A model generated the notes under the pieces. The model saw only the letters and a program-made list of their open reading frames with translations, made no database searches and had not been told where the DNA came from. Of a stretch of DNA of 64,000 bases, positions 53,201 through 61,961 are shown piece after piece (position 1 is the stretch's first letter; every line of letters starts with the position of its first letter). The translations under genes and the position numbers were made by a program. Source of the stretch: Frankia sp. R82 (GTDB taxonomy: Bacteria; Actinomycetota; Actinomycetes; Frankiales; Frankiaceae); the NCBI RefSeq assembly GCF_023716925.1, contig NZ_JAMQQG010000003.1, positions 54,088-118,087 of the forward strand, in the 5' to 3' direction.

Positions 53201-55088
53201 CCGCGAGCGCCCGGCGGAAGGCGAGGCTGGACCCGGGCCGCAGCCGCGGGCCGTCGACGATCAGCAGCGTGCGGACCGCGTGTATCCGGTCGGAGGACGC
53301 GCCGGTCGCCAGGTTGAGCGGCGCCGGGGAGCCGGTACCCGCAGCTGCGCCCGCACCGGTCAGCCAGGCGGCGGCCTCGTCGAGGGCACGCTGTGGGTCG
53401 GCGGCGGCGTCGATGCGCCGTACCCGCAGGTCCCCGCCGGTGTCGTCGCGCAGGTGCGGGAGCCACTTGAGCCACTCCCAGTCGGTGGTGTCCTCGACCA
53501 GCAGGCCGATCCGCAGGTGAGCGGGCCCCTGCGCGCAGCACGCCTGGCAGACCGCCGCGCGGACCAGGCCCAGCACGTCCGGCCGTGGGCCGCGCAGTGT
53601 CACGAGCTCGCCACGGTCCAGGCTGAACGTGAGCGGGACGGGCGTCAGGCCCCCCGAACGGGCCACCCGTTCCCTGATCTCGGCGGCGGCCTGGTCCCCC
53701 CGTTCGACCGGTGGACGCCAGTCCAGGTGCCCGACGGCGACGAAGACGTCCAGAAAGTCGCTGTCGGTCGGACCCCGCTCCCACAGGGCGGCACCCAGCT
53801 GGTCGGCCAGGTGGACCCAGTCTGCGGCCGTCGGTGTGACGTCCCAGCGGCGACGCAGCTCCTGGCGCCGTGCCTCGGCCAGCCTGGTGTCGAACGCGGC
53901 GAGTTCCGCCGCCCGCTCGGCGACGCCGCGGCGCACCTCCCGGCGGCGACGCAGCCGGCTCTCCACGAACGAGAACACCACGATGATCGCGCCCAGGGCG
54001 GACATCAGCGCGTAGACCGCCTGCCTGGTCATGAGGAACAGCAGGCCGGCGAGGACCAGCGGCGCGGCCAGGGACGCCCAGTTGAACGGGCTCGCCCGAC
54101 CCGGCTCCCGGGGCGTCGGCGGCAGCGCGACGACGTCCGGCGCCCGCGGCGGCACCGGACGGGCGGTGCGGTGAAAGGGCACGGTCGGGCGATGCCTGGT
54201 CGGCACGCCCAGCGCCTGGCCCGACCGGGCCACCTCACCGCCCACGCGGGTCAGGCGCAGGGTGGTGCCCCAGATCGCGAGCACCGCGCCGGGACGCAGC
54301 ACCTGGTCGTCCGCGAGGATCTCGCCGTCCACGGTCAGTTCGTCGACCGCCCACCGGCAGGTGACCGCGTCGCCCGCCACGGTGAGACCGGCCGCCGCCT
54401 CCTGACGACTGCCGAGTTCGACCAGCGGCCCGTCGAACGGGTCGACGACCAGCGACACCGCCTGCCCCTGCGGCACCTCCGGCACCGCCAGCCGTGACCC
54501 GGCGCCCGGGCCGGCGACGACCACCAGTTCCCACCCCGCGAGGTACGACGTCGACGCCACCCCGGGCAGCGCAACGGCCAGTTCGGCGCGAGCAGCCGAC
54601 TCGGCGGCAGCAACCCCTTCAACGCGAGGGGCTGGTTCGGCGCGAGCAGCCAGTTCGGCGCGGGGCTGCGGTGCGGGGGCCCACAGATCCATCGCCGACC
54701 CGGCCGCCACGACGCCACCGCCCGCCAGCTCGATCGTCGGCACCCACTGGGAACCACCGTCGACGTCCAGCCCGATCATCGGCACCCACCCGGAACCACC
54801 GCCGGCCGGCAGGCTGGCCCGGGCTGGCCTCCCGGCCAGTGCCTTCCGGTACCCGGAGTGGTACCTGGCCACGGGCTCGGCCGGCGCCACCTCGACGCCG
54901 TCGACGATCCCGCAGATCGCCACCGGCACCTCGGGCCCGAACGACTCGCCCTCCACCACCAGCCCGAACTCGCCGAGCGGCCCGAACAGCGCGGTACCCA
55001 GCTCCCGCACGGTCGCGTCCGCCCGGATCTCCACCGACCAGTCCCACGCCCCGCCGCCCATCGCGACCGCCCGCATCCTGATGATCAT
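50286..55088 (-). CDS. EssC-like type VII secretion FtsK/SpoIIIE ATPase
   Basis: 1600-residue membrane ATPase. The N-terminus is a ubiquitin-like/FHA-type region (LTVDGEILADDQVLRPGAVL), then two adjacent helices (FNWASLAAPLVLAGLLFLM; YALMSALGAIIVVFSFVE). Three FtsK/SpoIIIE-type modules follow. D1 is intact: GGATGSGKSELLK (~52750-52790), VIIDEF and ATQSPASV. D2 (GAPGAGAST, ~51590) and D3 (GPPRSGRST, ~50765) lack the Walker lysine, as is common in EssC/EccC. A Gly/Asp/Asn repeat linker lies at ~51890-52130. ATG 55088 preferred. It probably drives export of the WXG100 and Rhs proteins next to it. Confidence 0.92.
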   Translation of the reverse strand: MIIRMRAVAMGGGAWDWSVEIRADATVRELGTALFGPLGEFGLVVEGESFGPEVPVAICGIVDGVEVAPAEPVARYHSGYRKALAGRPARASLPAGGGSGWVPMIGLDVDGGSQWVPTIELAGGGVVAAGSAMDLWAPAPQPRAELAARAEPAPRVEGVAAAESAARAELAVALPGVASTSYLAGWELVVVAGPGAGSRLAVPEVPQGQAVSLVVDPFDGPLVELGSRQEAAAGLTVAGDAVTCRWAVDELTVDGEILADDQVLRPGAVLAIWGTTLRLTRVGGEVARSGQALGVPTRHRPTVPFHRTARPVPPRAPDVVALPPTPREPGRASPFNWASLAAPLVLAGLLFLMTRQAVYALMSALGAIIVVFSFVESRLRRRREVRRGVAERAAELAAFDTRLAEARRQELRRRWDVTPTAADWVHLADQLGAALWERGPTDSDFLDVFVAVGHLDWRPPVERGDQAAAEIRERVARSGGLTPVPLTFSLDRGELVTLRGPRPDVLGLVRAAVCQACCAQGPAHLRIGLLVEDTTDWEWLKWLPHLRDDTGGDLRVRRIDAAADPQRALDEAAAWLTGAGAAAGTGSPAPLNLATGASSDRIHAVRTLLIVDGPRLRPGSSLAFRRALAADASALIVAGPPPNLTTTLIEFGPEGTLTQADIRTGRVTPGASPAPLDADDADHCARMLARLDDPLVAEREAPLPTGVRLADLVPFDLAQPSDRLGEAIRRHWATARRDPGSLAIAVGLGEDGPFELDIVRHGPHGLLGGATGSGKSELLKMIVVGLATRYSPDQVIIGLFDFKGGTSLQELTRLPHCVGLVSDTDLHEAARALRYLRTELLRRERLLFARGAQKIEQIADELPRLLVIIDEFQILADELPDELATIIDLTKRGRSLGVHLLFATQSPASVRNYDEIKRNTQLRMTLKLLDVEDSVRLIDLPDAARFTTPGRGLARIDNQVLAFQAGYPSGPVEATKEDTVRLASFTLLHGLGSDGANLDGANLDGLGSDGANLDGAGSGGVTLGRVSLGGVGGTAIAAIGAGSGVGGTGVAADGGGGAAGAGEVDDRSELGRLISGVRQAYRLALGWRQVRPVADVWPPALPASLTLDEIWARARAGEVIPGRPAGLAAYFARGDRPDESEHARQPTVAWHLDAGNLLVFGAPGAGASTALTSLATSLTAALPPTALHLYVLDFAGGDLQDLAGLPHCAGNVILGDELERQANLLAFLRARIARLGALDAARRAAEAQSILLIDNLGGFLNAHESVSSKQGIAVLADFAAVIGAGPAAKVAVAASIVGTRVRSEIAARAPQRLVLRLADRNAYGDLAIGRRAIPRGEPGRGLWTTGNDLLMEVQVAIPDTVRPASPSTWADDAGAGAGPRRVRALPAVVEPDDLTVDGGVRRAGDVLVLPVGLTVQGGEVVPACLELAEASPALVYGPPRSGRSTLLCRLAELARAGLGSTVAIYAAAPVDSPLTGCSAADRVRDLDAATTLAQRAADAGRPTLLLVDDVTRLGDSLNAFLQERHPQVRLVVTARIGELRTADYTSSASRLKSAPTRLVLEPEPGESDPISGRYFTYPPSGPGRGRGFLLSASGTRFLQT
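52030..52130 (-). repeat. Coding tandem repeats in EssC-like linker
   Basis: Units encoding GANLDG and GLGSDGANLDG are repeated between the first and second ATPase modules, followed by a Gly-rich stretch. They form a flexible spacer that probably varies in copy number between strains. Confidence 0.75.
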
Positions 55089-55211
55089 TGTGTGACCATC
55101 CCTGTCACATGCCGCTCCCACGCATCAGATGCGACCATCTCCTCGACCGCCAGCCACCTGAACCGAGCATCCTCCAGGCCGCAATCACGCGCGACAGGTT
55201 CTCGTTTCAGC

Positions 55212-55474
55212 TCAGCGGTAACGTTCAAAAATAGCTTCCGCTTTTATGGGAACATCACACACGGCCCGCGACTGGTTTTCAGGAAGAAGACTGAACCGAA
55301 TTCTCTCGACGTCATTGACCAGGCCATGGAGAGCCCGTGCGTCCGAGCGACTCACAGCACGAACGGCACAGGTGAGACCCTCGAACACCGTGCGCGTCTC
55401 ACCGATGTCGATCTGGCCGGAAGAAACATGAACGCGAAGGTCTGCAGTTCTTCGAAAATTCCCGGATCGATCAC
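55212..55474 (-). pseudogene. Frameshifted paralogue of the immunity gene
   Basis: This 263-base segment aligns along its whole length with the intact 264-base gene at 55893-56156 and is exactly one base shorter. The N-terminal frame opens with GTG 55474 (VIDPGIFEELQTFAF), then shifts. The second frame reads SSGQIDIGETRTVFEGLT and ends IKAEAIFERYR-stop, versus SSGQIEINEAYTNFEALT and VKAEMIFRRYS. Just before the GTG, a short piece ending EGRVVTVVIR-stop resembles the toxin tail EGRVVTVMTK-stop and keeps the GTGA overlap. It is thus a duplicated, broken toxin-tail/immunity unit. Confidence 0.8.
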
Positions 55475-55486
55475 CTGATTACCACA

Positions 55487-55854
55487 GTCACCACTCGACC
55501 CTCCAATGACCGTCGACCCAGTCGCATACTTCATCGAATTCGATGCCGACCATTCCGTATTCCGATTTTCCCGAGTTTCGATATCGAGGGCGAAGTTTTC
55601 CGTAGTACTTCGTCAGCACTTATCCGATCGTCGCCGCATGTCTACCCGCGCCTATCTCGCCGTTACCCGTCGTGCGTGGTCGCGTCCTCGACGGCCTGTA
55701 GAAACCAGGCCCAGAAATTCTCCCAGCTCCGACTGCTGCACCAGTGTCTGCTCGGGGCGTCGACGGCAACAGTTTTCCCGGCAGCCGGGTGCTGGCAGAC
55801 GACGTTATCTGGCATTTGCGGTACTGGTTCACCGTTCTGCACAGCCAGCCACAC
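55487..55854 (-). pseudogene. Degenerate coding fragments between immunity copies
   Basis: Two protein-like pieces on the minus strand without a complete gene: one (GTG 55854 to stop 55663) contains SSRSWENFWAWFLQAVEDAT, the other (~55619 to stop near 55487) contains MVGIEFDEVCDWVDGHWRVE. They are in different frames with stops between. Trp/Asp-rich composition and position suggest the remains of another immunity-type protein; I do not recognise the family. A short expressed ORF at 55663-55854 cannot be excluded. Confidence 0.4.
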
Positions 55855-55892
55855 ACACGGCGTTCGGTCCCGGGATTTGATCCTTTCGTAAA

Positions 55893-56156
55893 TTAACTGT
55901 AACGCCTAAAGATCATTTCTGCTTTCACAAGAACATCGCGTACAGCCAACCGTTGATCCTCGGGTAGCAGACCGAATCGAATCATTTCAATATCATTGAC
56001 CATATCATGGAGAGCCTGCTCGTCCGGGCGGGCCACATTTGCAAGCAAATAAGTCAGAGCCTCGAAATTCGTGTAGGCCTCATTTATTTCGATCTGGCCG
56101 GAAGAGACGCCCGCACGGAGCACCTGCAACTTCCGGAGAAGATCTGCATTACTCAC
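55893..56156 (-). CDS. Putative immunity protein of the Rhs toxin
   Basis: 87-residue, mostly helical cytosolic protein (MSNADLLRKLQVLRAGVSSG, then NDIEMIRFGLLPEDQRLAV). No family recognised. Its GTG start overlaps the stop of the Rhs toxin gene (GTGA at 56153-56156), the arrangement expected for an immunity gene translated with its toxin. The local GC content is clearly lower than the window average, typical of exchangeable toxin-tip/immunity cassettes. A frameshifted second copy lies ~420 bases downstream. Confidence 0.8.
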   Translation of the reverse strand: MSNADLLRKLQVLRAGVSSGQIEINEAYTNFEALTYLLANVARPDEQALHDMVNDIEMIRFGLLPEDQRLAVRDVLVKAEMIFRRYS

Positions 56157-59100
56157 TTCGTCATCACCGTTACCACTCTACCCTCCGGACTCAAAACGAC
56201 TACGATGCCGCCCCCGTCATGGCGGACGTTACCGCCCATCTGAACCATGCCTTCTGTTCGACTTATAACATCCTCAATATACCTCGGGGCTACACTGCGG
56301 CCATAGTCCCCACCGGCCTGGGAAATCTGCGGAAAACCTCCAGTACTGCCACCTTCATAGGGCCCGGGTTTAGCTGAATACCGGAGTCCACTCGGTTGCA
56401 TTCTGTCCACTGCATGTCTTGAGTAGAGACGGCTCCCGACCTGGGCGTACTCTCGGCCGTCGGCGGTGAATTTCGGATAGCTCTGCCAGGATGTCCAGAG
56501 AATTTTGTCGTCGGCGACGGTCGGGGCCAGGCCCCTGATCGCTGTGGGCCTGCGGACCGTGGCCAGACCACCGGCACCGGCACCGGCCAGGCCTCCGGTG
56601 GCGACGCCGAAGGCGAGCTCGCCGCCGTCCAGGTGGCCGGGGTGGGAGAGTTCCTGCGCCATGAGGTCCCCGGCTCCGCTGGACAGCGCACCCGCCCTGG
56701 CGCCCGCCAGGAAGCCGGCGTCCGGGAACAGTTTCGTAGCAGCGCCGCCGACACCTCCACCGACGCCTCCAGCAAGCCCGGCGACAGCTACCGACCGGGG
56801 GTTGAAATTCCCGGTGACAAGACCGAGGCCGCCCGAGGTGGCGGCGCCGATGAGAATGCCGGCTCCGGCCACCTGGCCGCCGGGGACAAACATCAGGCCT
56901 GTCCCGGCAGCGATCACCAGGCCGGCGCCGATACTGTCCCACGGGGCCGTCCGGATGTTGTCCCAGGCCTTGCCGAACGTGTTCTTGCCGGCATGTGACC
57001 GATACTCGTCGTAATCGTCGTCGCTCAGCGGACGCAGCCCGGTCGGGTCGAGCATGCCGACCGGGTTGTTCCACGCTTCGTGGAAGGCGTTCGCCGCGCC
57101 CGGCAGGCCGGGAACATGCTCGAGCGGATCCGGGGACAGAAAGGAGCGCGTCTGTGGGTCGAGAACGCGGGCGCGCTGCCAGAGCAGGCCGTCGAAAGCC
57201 AGCTCGCCGCGATAGCCGAGCCCGGCCGATGCAGGGGAAGCCGGGGGGGAAGCCGGGGATGAGCCGCGAGCGGCCGCTGCGGCACCGCGCGTGGGCAGTG
57301 GCTCCCCCCACGGATCATGGCTGCCGACTGAGCCCTGCCAGTCGACGTCATGCCAGCGGCCGGACCCAGCGCCGTCCGTAGACCCGCCCGCGTGGACGCC
57401 CGGCGTCGCGGGGCCGATCACACCGATGGCCGATGCGGCGCGGACGTAGGTGGTGTCGCCGAGCCCCTGGACCTGCCCCGGCCAGCTCACCGGGTCCCAG
57501 CAGACCATGGTGCCGTCGATCTGCAACAGGTCACCAAGGGCGTCGGTGACCAGGCGGGTCGTCCGCTTGTTCGACCGGCCGCCGCCGACAGCATCCGACG
57601 GGCTGTGGCTGACCTCGGTCAGGCGGCCCAGGGCGTCCCAGTCGTACCGGGTAGCACCGGCCGGCCCGTCCGCGGCCACGCGCCGGCCGCCCGCGTCGTA
57701 ACGGTAGCGGGTTGTTCCGGCGGTTCCGAGGCGGCGTTCGACGAGCTGGCCGGCGGCATCGTAGGTGGACCGGATGACACCGGCCGGATCACCGCGATCC
57801 TCGGCGACCAGCCGTCCGCCCAGATCCCAGGTCAGGGTCTGCGTGCCCCACGGCCCTTCGGCGGTGACCAGCTGGCCGGCCGCGTCATAACCGAAGCGCA
57901 GCTCACCGCCACCGTCGACCACCCGCGTGATCCGTCCCGCGGCGTCACGTTCCACCGTCCGGTCCGGAATACCGACCCGTCCGTCGGCGTCCCGTTCGAT
58001 CCGCCGCACGCCGAGCGCCGGATGCTCGACGGAACACAGCCAACCGTCGGCGTCGTAGTCCTGGCGCACCGGCGGTGTGCCCGCCTGGCCGAGACGAACG
58101 CAGCGGTCGTCCGCGTCGTACTCCCAGTCGAGTCGGCCCGCAGCGGTGGTGCGGGCGACCAGCCGACCGGCCACGTCGTAGGTCAGGGAGACACCCCGAT
58201 CCGGCCCCGCCGAACCAGCCGTTGCCGTTGTCGTTGCCCGGATCAGGCGGTCGGCGGCGTCGTAGGCGAAACGCGTTCGAGGCTCGGCATCGTCGATCAG
58301 ACCTTCACCCACCAGCCGCCCGGCCGCGTCCCGCCACCACCGCCGGCCGACACCGTCCGCACCATGCCAGGCCTGGACCGCACCACCGCCGGTCCGGATG
58401 ACAGTGGTGGTCCGGCCACGTGGATCGGTCGTGGCGGTCGGCCGTCCGACCTCGTCATGACGCAGCTCGTACCGTCCACCCAGCGGATCCGTCCAGGCAG
58501 AGAGCTGGCCTCGGACGTCGTACTCATAGTGGGTGACGGCGCCGAGGGGGTCGGTGGCGCTGGTCAGGGCGCCGCGGGCGTCATAGGTGTAGCGGCGGAC
58601 GGCACCGGTGCCATCGGTCACGGTGATCGGCAGCCCGAGCGGACCGTGCTCGATCGTCATGCGCCGCTGACCCGGGCGGGTCAGCGCAACAACCCGACCG
58701 TGGGCGTCGTACTCCCAGGTCGTCTCGCGGCCAGCGGGGGTGACGAGGGCGGTCAGCCGGCCGGCGTCGTCCCGCCGGTAGCGGGTGCATGCCCCGGACG
58801 GGCTGATGGTCTGCACCCAGCGGCCGGCCCGGTCGTAGCTGTAGGACTCACGCCGGCCCAGCGGCGTGATGGCAGCGGCGAGACGCCCGCCGGGAGTCCA
58901 TTCCAGGGTGCGCCGGCCGCCGAGGGGGTCGGTGACGGCCACGACCCGTCCACGGGAGTCGTGCTCGTAGTGGGTGGTGGCGCCGGCGGGGTCGGTTTCG
59001 GTGATGATGGCGCCGGCCGGGTCGTAGGTGCGTTGCCAGACCCGCCCGTCCGGGCCGGTCCGCCGGATCGGCCGGCCGGCCTCGTCGTAGTCGACCTGCC

Positions 59101-61207
59101 AGGCGTTGCCGTCGGCGTCGGTTTCGACGGTCGGGTGGCCGTCGGCGTCGTGGTCGCGGCGGAACGTCGCGCCGGCGGGATCGTGTGCGGCGACAAGCCG
59201 GCCGAGACCGTCGTGGTCGAAGTGGAACGTCTGGCCGTCGGGAGAGACGATCCGCGCGGTGTTGCCGAACAGGTCGTAGGCGAAGCCCAGGGTGGCACCC
59301 AGCGGGTCGGTGACCTGCTGGACCCGCCCGTGCGGGCCATACGTCGACGCCCACTGTCCCCCGGCGGGGTCGACGTAGCCGTCGGGACGGCCCGCGGGCG
59401 TGTAGTGGTGTTCGCTGCCGGCCCCGTCCGGGCCATGCTCCCGGGTCACCCGCCCGGCGTCGTCGATGTCCCACCTGCGGGTCTGGCCCGCCGGCCCGGC
59501 CAGCTCGACCAGCCGGCCGGCCGCGTCGTAGCGCAGGCTCGTCCGCCCGCCGCCGGTGATCCGCACCTCGACGAGCTGGGCGTCGTCGTCCCAGCGGAAC
59601 CTCGTTGTGACCCCGTCCGGATCGACGACGCAGGTGGGCAGGTCGTCGTCGTTGACGGTGAGCCGGGTCAGTGCGCCGGTTGCATCGACGATCTCCACCG
59701 GGGTGCGGGCGGTGCCGGCGTAAACCCAGCGGGTTCGATGGCCACGCGGATCGGTATGACTGGTCAGGCGACCGAGGGTGTCCCACGACCAGCGTTCGCT
59801 GATGCCACACGGCCCGGCGCGGCGGACACGATTGCCCGCGTCGTCGTAGTCCATCGTCCAGCGGGCACCGGAACGTTCCTCGATCCCCCGCAACCGGCCG
59901 GACTCATCGAACACCCGGTGGAACGGGCGGTCCGCGTCGTCGACCACGGCCACCAGCCGGCCGGCGGAGTCATGCCGGTACTCGTTGATCGCTCCACCCG
60001 CCGCATCCGTGACCAGGGTGCGATGGCCCTCGCGGTAGGCGAACTCGACGAGACGGCCCTCGGGAGACAGCTGGGTCAGAACCCGGCCGGCCTCGTCATA
60101 GGTGGTAAGGGCCAGGACCACGCCGTCGGCATCCACCATCTCGCTGAGAGGGCCGACGCCAGAGCCGACACCGACGGAACCGGTGACGGCGCCGGCGGCG
60201 CTGGTCTGGTCGGCGTAGCGGTAGTGGCGGGAGCCCTGCGGGCCACCGTCCACCGCGACCAGGTTGGCGTGCTCGTCATAGCCATAGCGCACCTGCCGGC
60301 CGTCGCTGGACCGCACCATCGTGATCAGGCCAGCCGCGTCGTCCCAGACGATCTCGCAGAACCGGCCCGAGCGGGGATATGACAGCCGGACCAGCCGGCC
60401 ACCCGACCAGGTCAGCAGCAGCTCCGCACGATCGACACGCACCCGCACCGGACGGCCGTCCGCGTCGTACCACCAGGTCTCCCCCGGCCCACGCGTGAAA
60501 CGAAATCCCGTGCCGTCGGCGGACAGGACAGCATCCAGCAGCGGCAACCGGCTCGGCCGGTCCGGACCAGGCCGTGCCACCAGGGAACGCACGCCATCCG
60601 GGCCACGCCAGTCGATCTGCTCGTCGCCGACGTCGAGTGCGGTGTCAGCCCAACTGGACCATCCCCACCCGTGCGCGCCGAGTCGATCATGGGCTCGGGA
60701 GTTGTACGTTCGCCGCCACCCGGCCGGCGCCGCCCGACCCGGCAGCGGAAGATCCAGTTCCTGCTCGACGAGGTTGCCGTTCGCGGTACACACCGGATCG
60801 GCGGCGAAACCACTGTCCGGCGTGTGGCCCAGCAGATGCGGCTCGTCCACGGTCAGCGACGTTGTCGGCAGCGAGCCGACACCGGCCGCCGCCAGCCCGG
60901 CGGCGATCCGACCATCATCGACCGTGACCGGGCCAGCAGCCGTACCCGCCGAACCCCGATCCGCCGCGACGAACGCGTCCTTCACCGTCCCGACGAAACG
61001 ATCCCGCTGTTCGGCGTCGGCCAGATGCGTGGTGAGCTTCGCCCACAGATCCGGATGCGTCAGGCTGTACTGCGCCCCGAACCGGGAAACCACCTCGTCG
61101 TAGTAGGCCCGCACACCCGCCGCCGCCGTCGACAACGTCGTACGAGCCGCAGTGGCATCCGTGACGTACGTGCCCAGGTCCTCGGGATCCGCGGAACTGG
61201 TGGCCAC
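56153..61207 (-). CDS. Rhs/YD-repeat polymorphic toxin
   Basis: 1684 residues. An N-terminal helical domain (AAAGVRAYYDEVVSRFGAQY) is followed by a DUF6531-like DPVCTANGNLVEQELDLPLP segment. More than thirty YD repeats (YDAAGRL, YDEAGRP types) form the Rhs shell, closed by the core LGYRGELAFDGLLWQRARVL and DPTGLRP. A Gly/Ala-rich hydrophobic stretch precedes the ~130-residue tip, whose motifs are YSRHAVDRMQPSG, RSVAPRYIEDVI and GRVVTVMTK. The tip resembles small DUF4258/BECR-type nuclease domains (tentative). GTG 61207 has GAGAGG upstream. No signal peptide, so export through the neighbouring type VII system is likely. Confidence 0.9.
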   Translation of the reverse strand: MATSSADPEDLGTYVTDATAARTTLSTAAAGVRAYYDEVVSRFGAQYSLTHPDLWAKLTTHLADAEQRDRFVGTVKDAFVAADRGSAGTAAGPVTVDDGRIAAGLAAAGVGSLPTTSLTVDEPHLLGHTPDSGFAADPVCTANGNLVEQELDLPLPGRAAPAGWRRTYNSRAHDRLGAHGWGWSSWADTALDVGDEQIDWRGPDGVRSLVARPGPDRPSRLPLLDAVLSADGTGFRFTRGPGETWWYDADGRPVRVRVDRAELLLTWSGGRLVRLSYPRSGRFCEIVWDDAAGLITMVRSSDGRQVRYGYDEHANLVAVDGGPQGSRHYRYADQTSAAGAVTGSVGVGSGVGPLSEMVDADGVVLALTTYDEAGRVLTQLSPEGRLVEFAYREGHRTLVTDAAGGAINEYRHDSAGRLVAVVDDADRPFHRVFDESGRLRGIEERSGARWTMDYDDAGNRVRRAGPCGISERWSWDTLGRLTSHTDPRGHRTRWVYAGTARTPVEIVDATGALTRLTVNDDDLPTCVVDPDGVTTRFRWDDDAQLVEVRITGGGRTSLRYDAAGRLVELAGPAGQTRRWDIDDAGRVTREHGPDGAGSEHHYTPAGRPDGYVDPAGGQWASTYGPHGRVQQVTDPLGATLGFAYDLFGNTARIVSPDGQTFHFDHDGLGRLVAAHDPAGATFRRDHDADGHPTVETDADGNAWQVDYDEAGRPIRRTGPDGRVWQRTYDPAGAIITETDPAGATTHYEHDSRGRVVAVTDPLGGRRTLEWTPGGRLAAAITPLGRRESYSYDRAGRWVQTISPSGACTRYRRDDAGRLTALVTPAGRETTWEYDAHGRVVALTRPGQRRMTIEHGPLGLPITVTDGTGAVRRYTYDARGALTSATDPLGAVTHYEYDVRGQLSAWTDPLGGRYELRHDEVGRPTATTDPRGRTTTVIRTGGGAVQAWHGADGVGRRWWRDAAGRLVGEGLIDDAEPRTRFAYDAADRLIRATTTATAGSAGPDRGVSLTYDVAGRLVARTTAAGRLDWEYDADDRCVRLGQAGTPPVRQDYDADGWLCSVEHPALGVRRIERDADGRVGIPDRTVERDAAGRITRVVDGGGELRFGYDAAGQLVTAEGPWGTQTLTWDLGGRLVAEDRGDPAGVIRSTYDAAGQLVERRLGTAGTTRYRYDAGGRRVAADGPAGATRYDWDALGRLTEVSHSPSDAVGGGRSNKRTTRLVTDALGDLLQIDGTMVCWDPVSWPGQVQGLGDTTYVRAASAIGVIGPATPGVHAGGSTDGAGSGRWHDVDWQGSVGSHDPWGEPLPTRGAAAAARGSSPASPPASPASAGLGYRGELAFDGLLWQRARVLDPQTRSFLSPDPLEHVPGLPGAANAFHEAWNNPVGMLDPTGLRPLSDDDYDEYRSHAGKNTFGKAWDNIRTAPWDSIGAGLVIAAGTGLMFVPGGQVAGAGILIGAATSGGLGLVTGNFNPRSVAVAGLAGGVGGGVGGAATKLFPDAGFLAGARAGALSSGAGDLMAQELSHPGHLDGGELAFGVATGGLAGAGAGGLATVRRPTAIRGLAPTVADDKILWTSWQSYPKFTADGREYAQVGSRLYSRHAVDRMQPSGLRYSAKPGPYEGGSTGGFPQISQAGGDYGRSVAPRYIEDVISRTEGMVQMGGNVRHDGGGIVVVLSPEGRVVTVMTK

Positions 61208-61380
61208 CACGATCCTCTCTTCTTCCTGGCAGTGGCGGGTTGCGCCTGCGCTTCGCGGACCGATGGCCACAGACCCCGGGCCCCTTGGCCCGGACAGTTT
61301 CGGGTCAACCAGCCGGGCACACCGCGGTGCCGCGCGCTTTACAATTCACCGGACAGTGCACTGACGACCGGGGGGCCACC

Positions 61381-61833
61381 ATGGATGTACACGGCGGCCA
61401 ACATGTGGTCTTCGACTTCGACGGAGCCCTTGAACTGGCCCGACGACTGTGGGCCCTCGCCGACAACGTCGACACCTTCCGCGGAAAACGCGACACCGCC
61501 GCAACCACAGCACTGCGCCACTGGCAGGGCCGATACGCCACGGAGTTCCGCAACAGCGTGACCACCGAACAGGGAAGCGACACACATCTCAGCACCGCGA
61601 TGCGGGACGACGCCCGGACCCTGGCCGTCCTGTGGAGCCAGGCGATGGCCGAGGAGGCGAAAGTCCGGTACGCCGACCACGTCACCGAGAAAAAGCAGCA
61701 CCGCAGCTTCTTCCATCGCGTCGAGGATGCCATCCTCGGTTCCGACGACGACTACGGGCCTGAGCCCGGACCGTTCGCCGTGCCGCAGCCACCCGCCTTC
61801 ATCACGACCGGCTGCCTCCCGGTCTACGGTTAG
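61381..61833 (+). CDS. WXG100-like small secretion-associated protein
   Basis: 150-residue protein: GALELARRLWALADNVDTFR, then LRHWQGRYATEFRNSVTTEQ and a long helix LAVLWSQAMAEEAKVRYADH, ending in a Pro-rich tail. WQG followed by a helix gives the helix-turn-helix WxG pattern of ESX partners, though it is longer than canonical ~100-residue proteins. ATG 61381 is preceded by a G-rich site. It is divergent from the Rhs toxin and may be its chaperone, adaptor or co-secreted partner. Confidence 0.7.
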   Translation: MDVHGGQHVVFDFDGALELARRLWALADNVDTFRGKRDTAATTALRHWQGRYATEFRNSVTTEQGSDTHLSTAMRDDARTLAVLWSQAMAEEAKVRYADHVTEKKQHRSFFHRVEDAILGSDDDYGPEPGPFAVPQPPAFITTGCLPVYG

Positions 61834-61961
61834 GATAGGAACCGCGCTCCGATCCCCGCCACCGCCCGAATCTCCGGCCTCGCCTGTCAGCCGGGAAGCG
61901 CTGCGGCGCAGAACAACGCGTGGTACCGGATGACAGCGCGGACAGGCGCCGGGCACCCGGC

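Noticed and set aside
57350..60382. 1010-codon open frame antisense to the Rhs gene
   Set aside because: It mirrors the YD repeats and has no independent domain; a codon-bias artefact.
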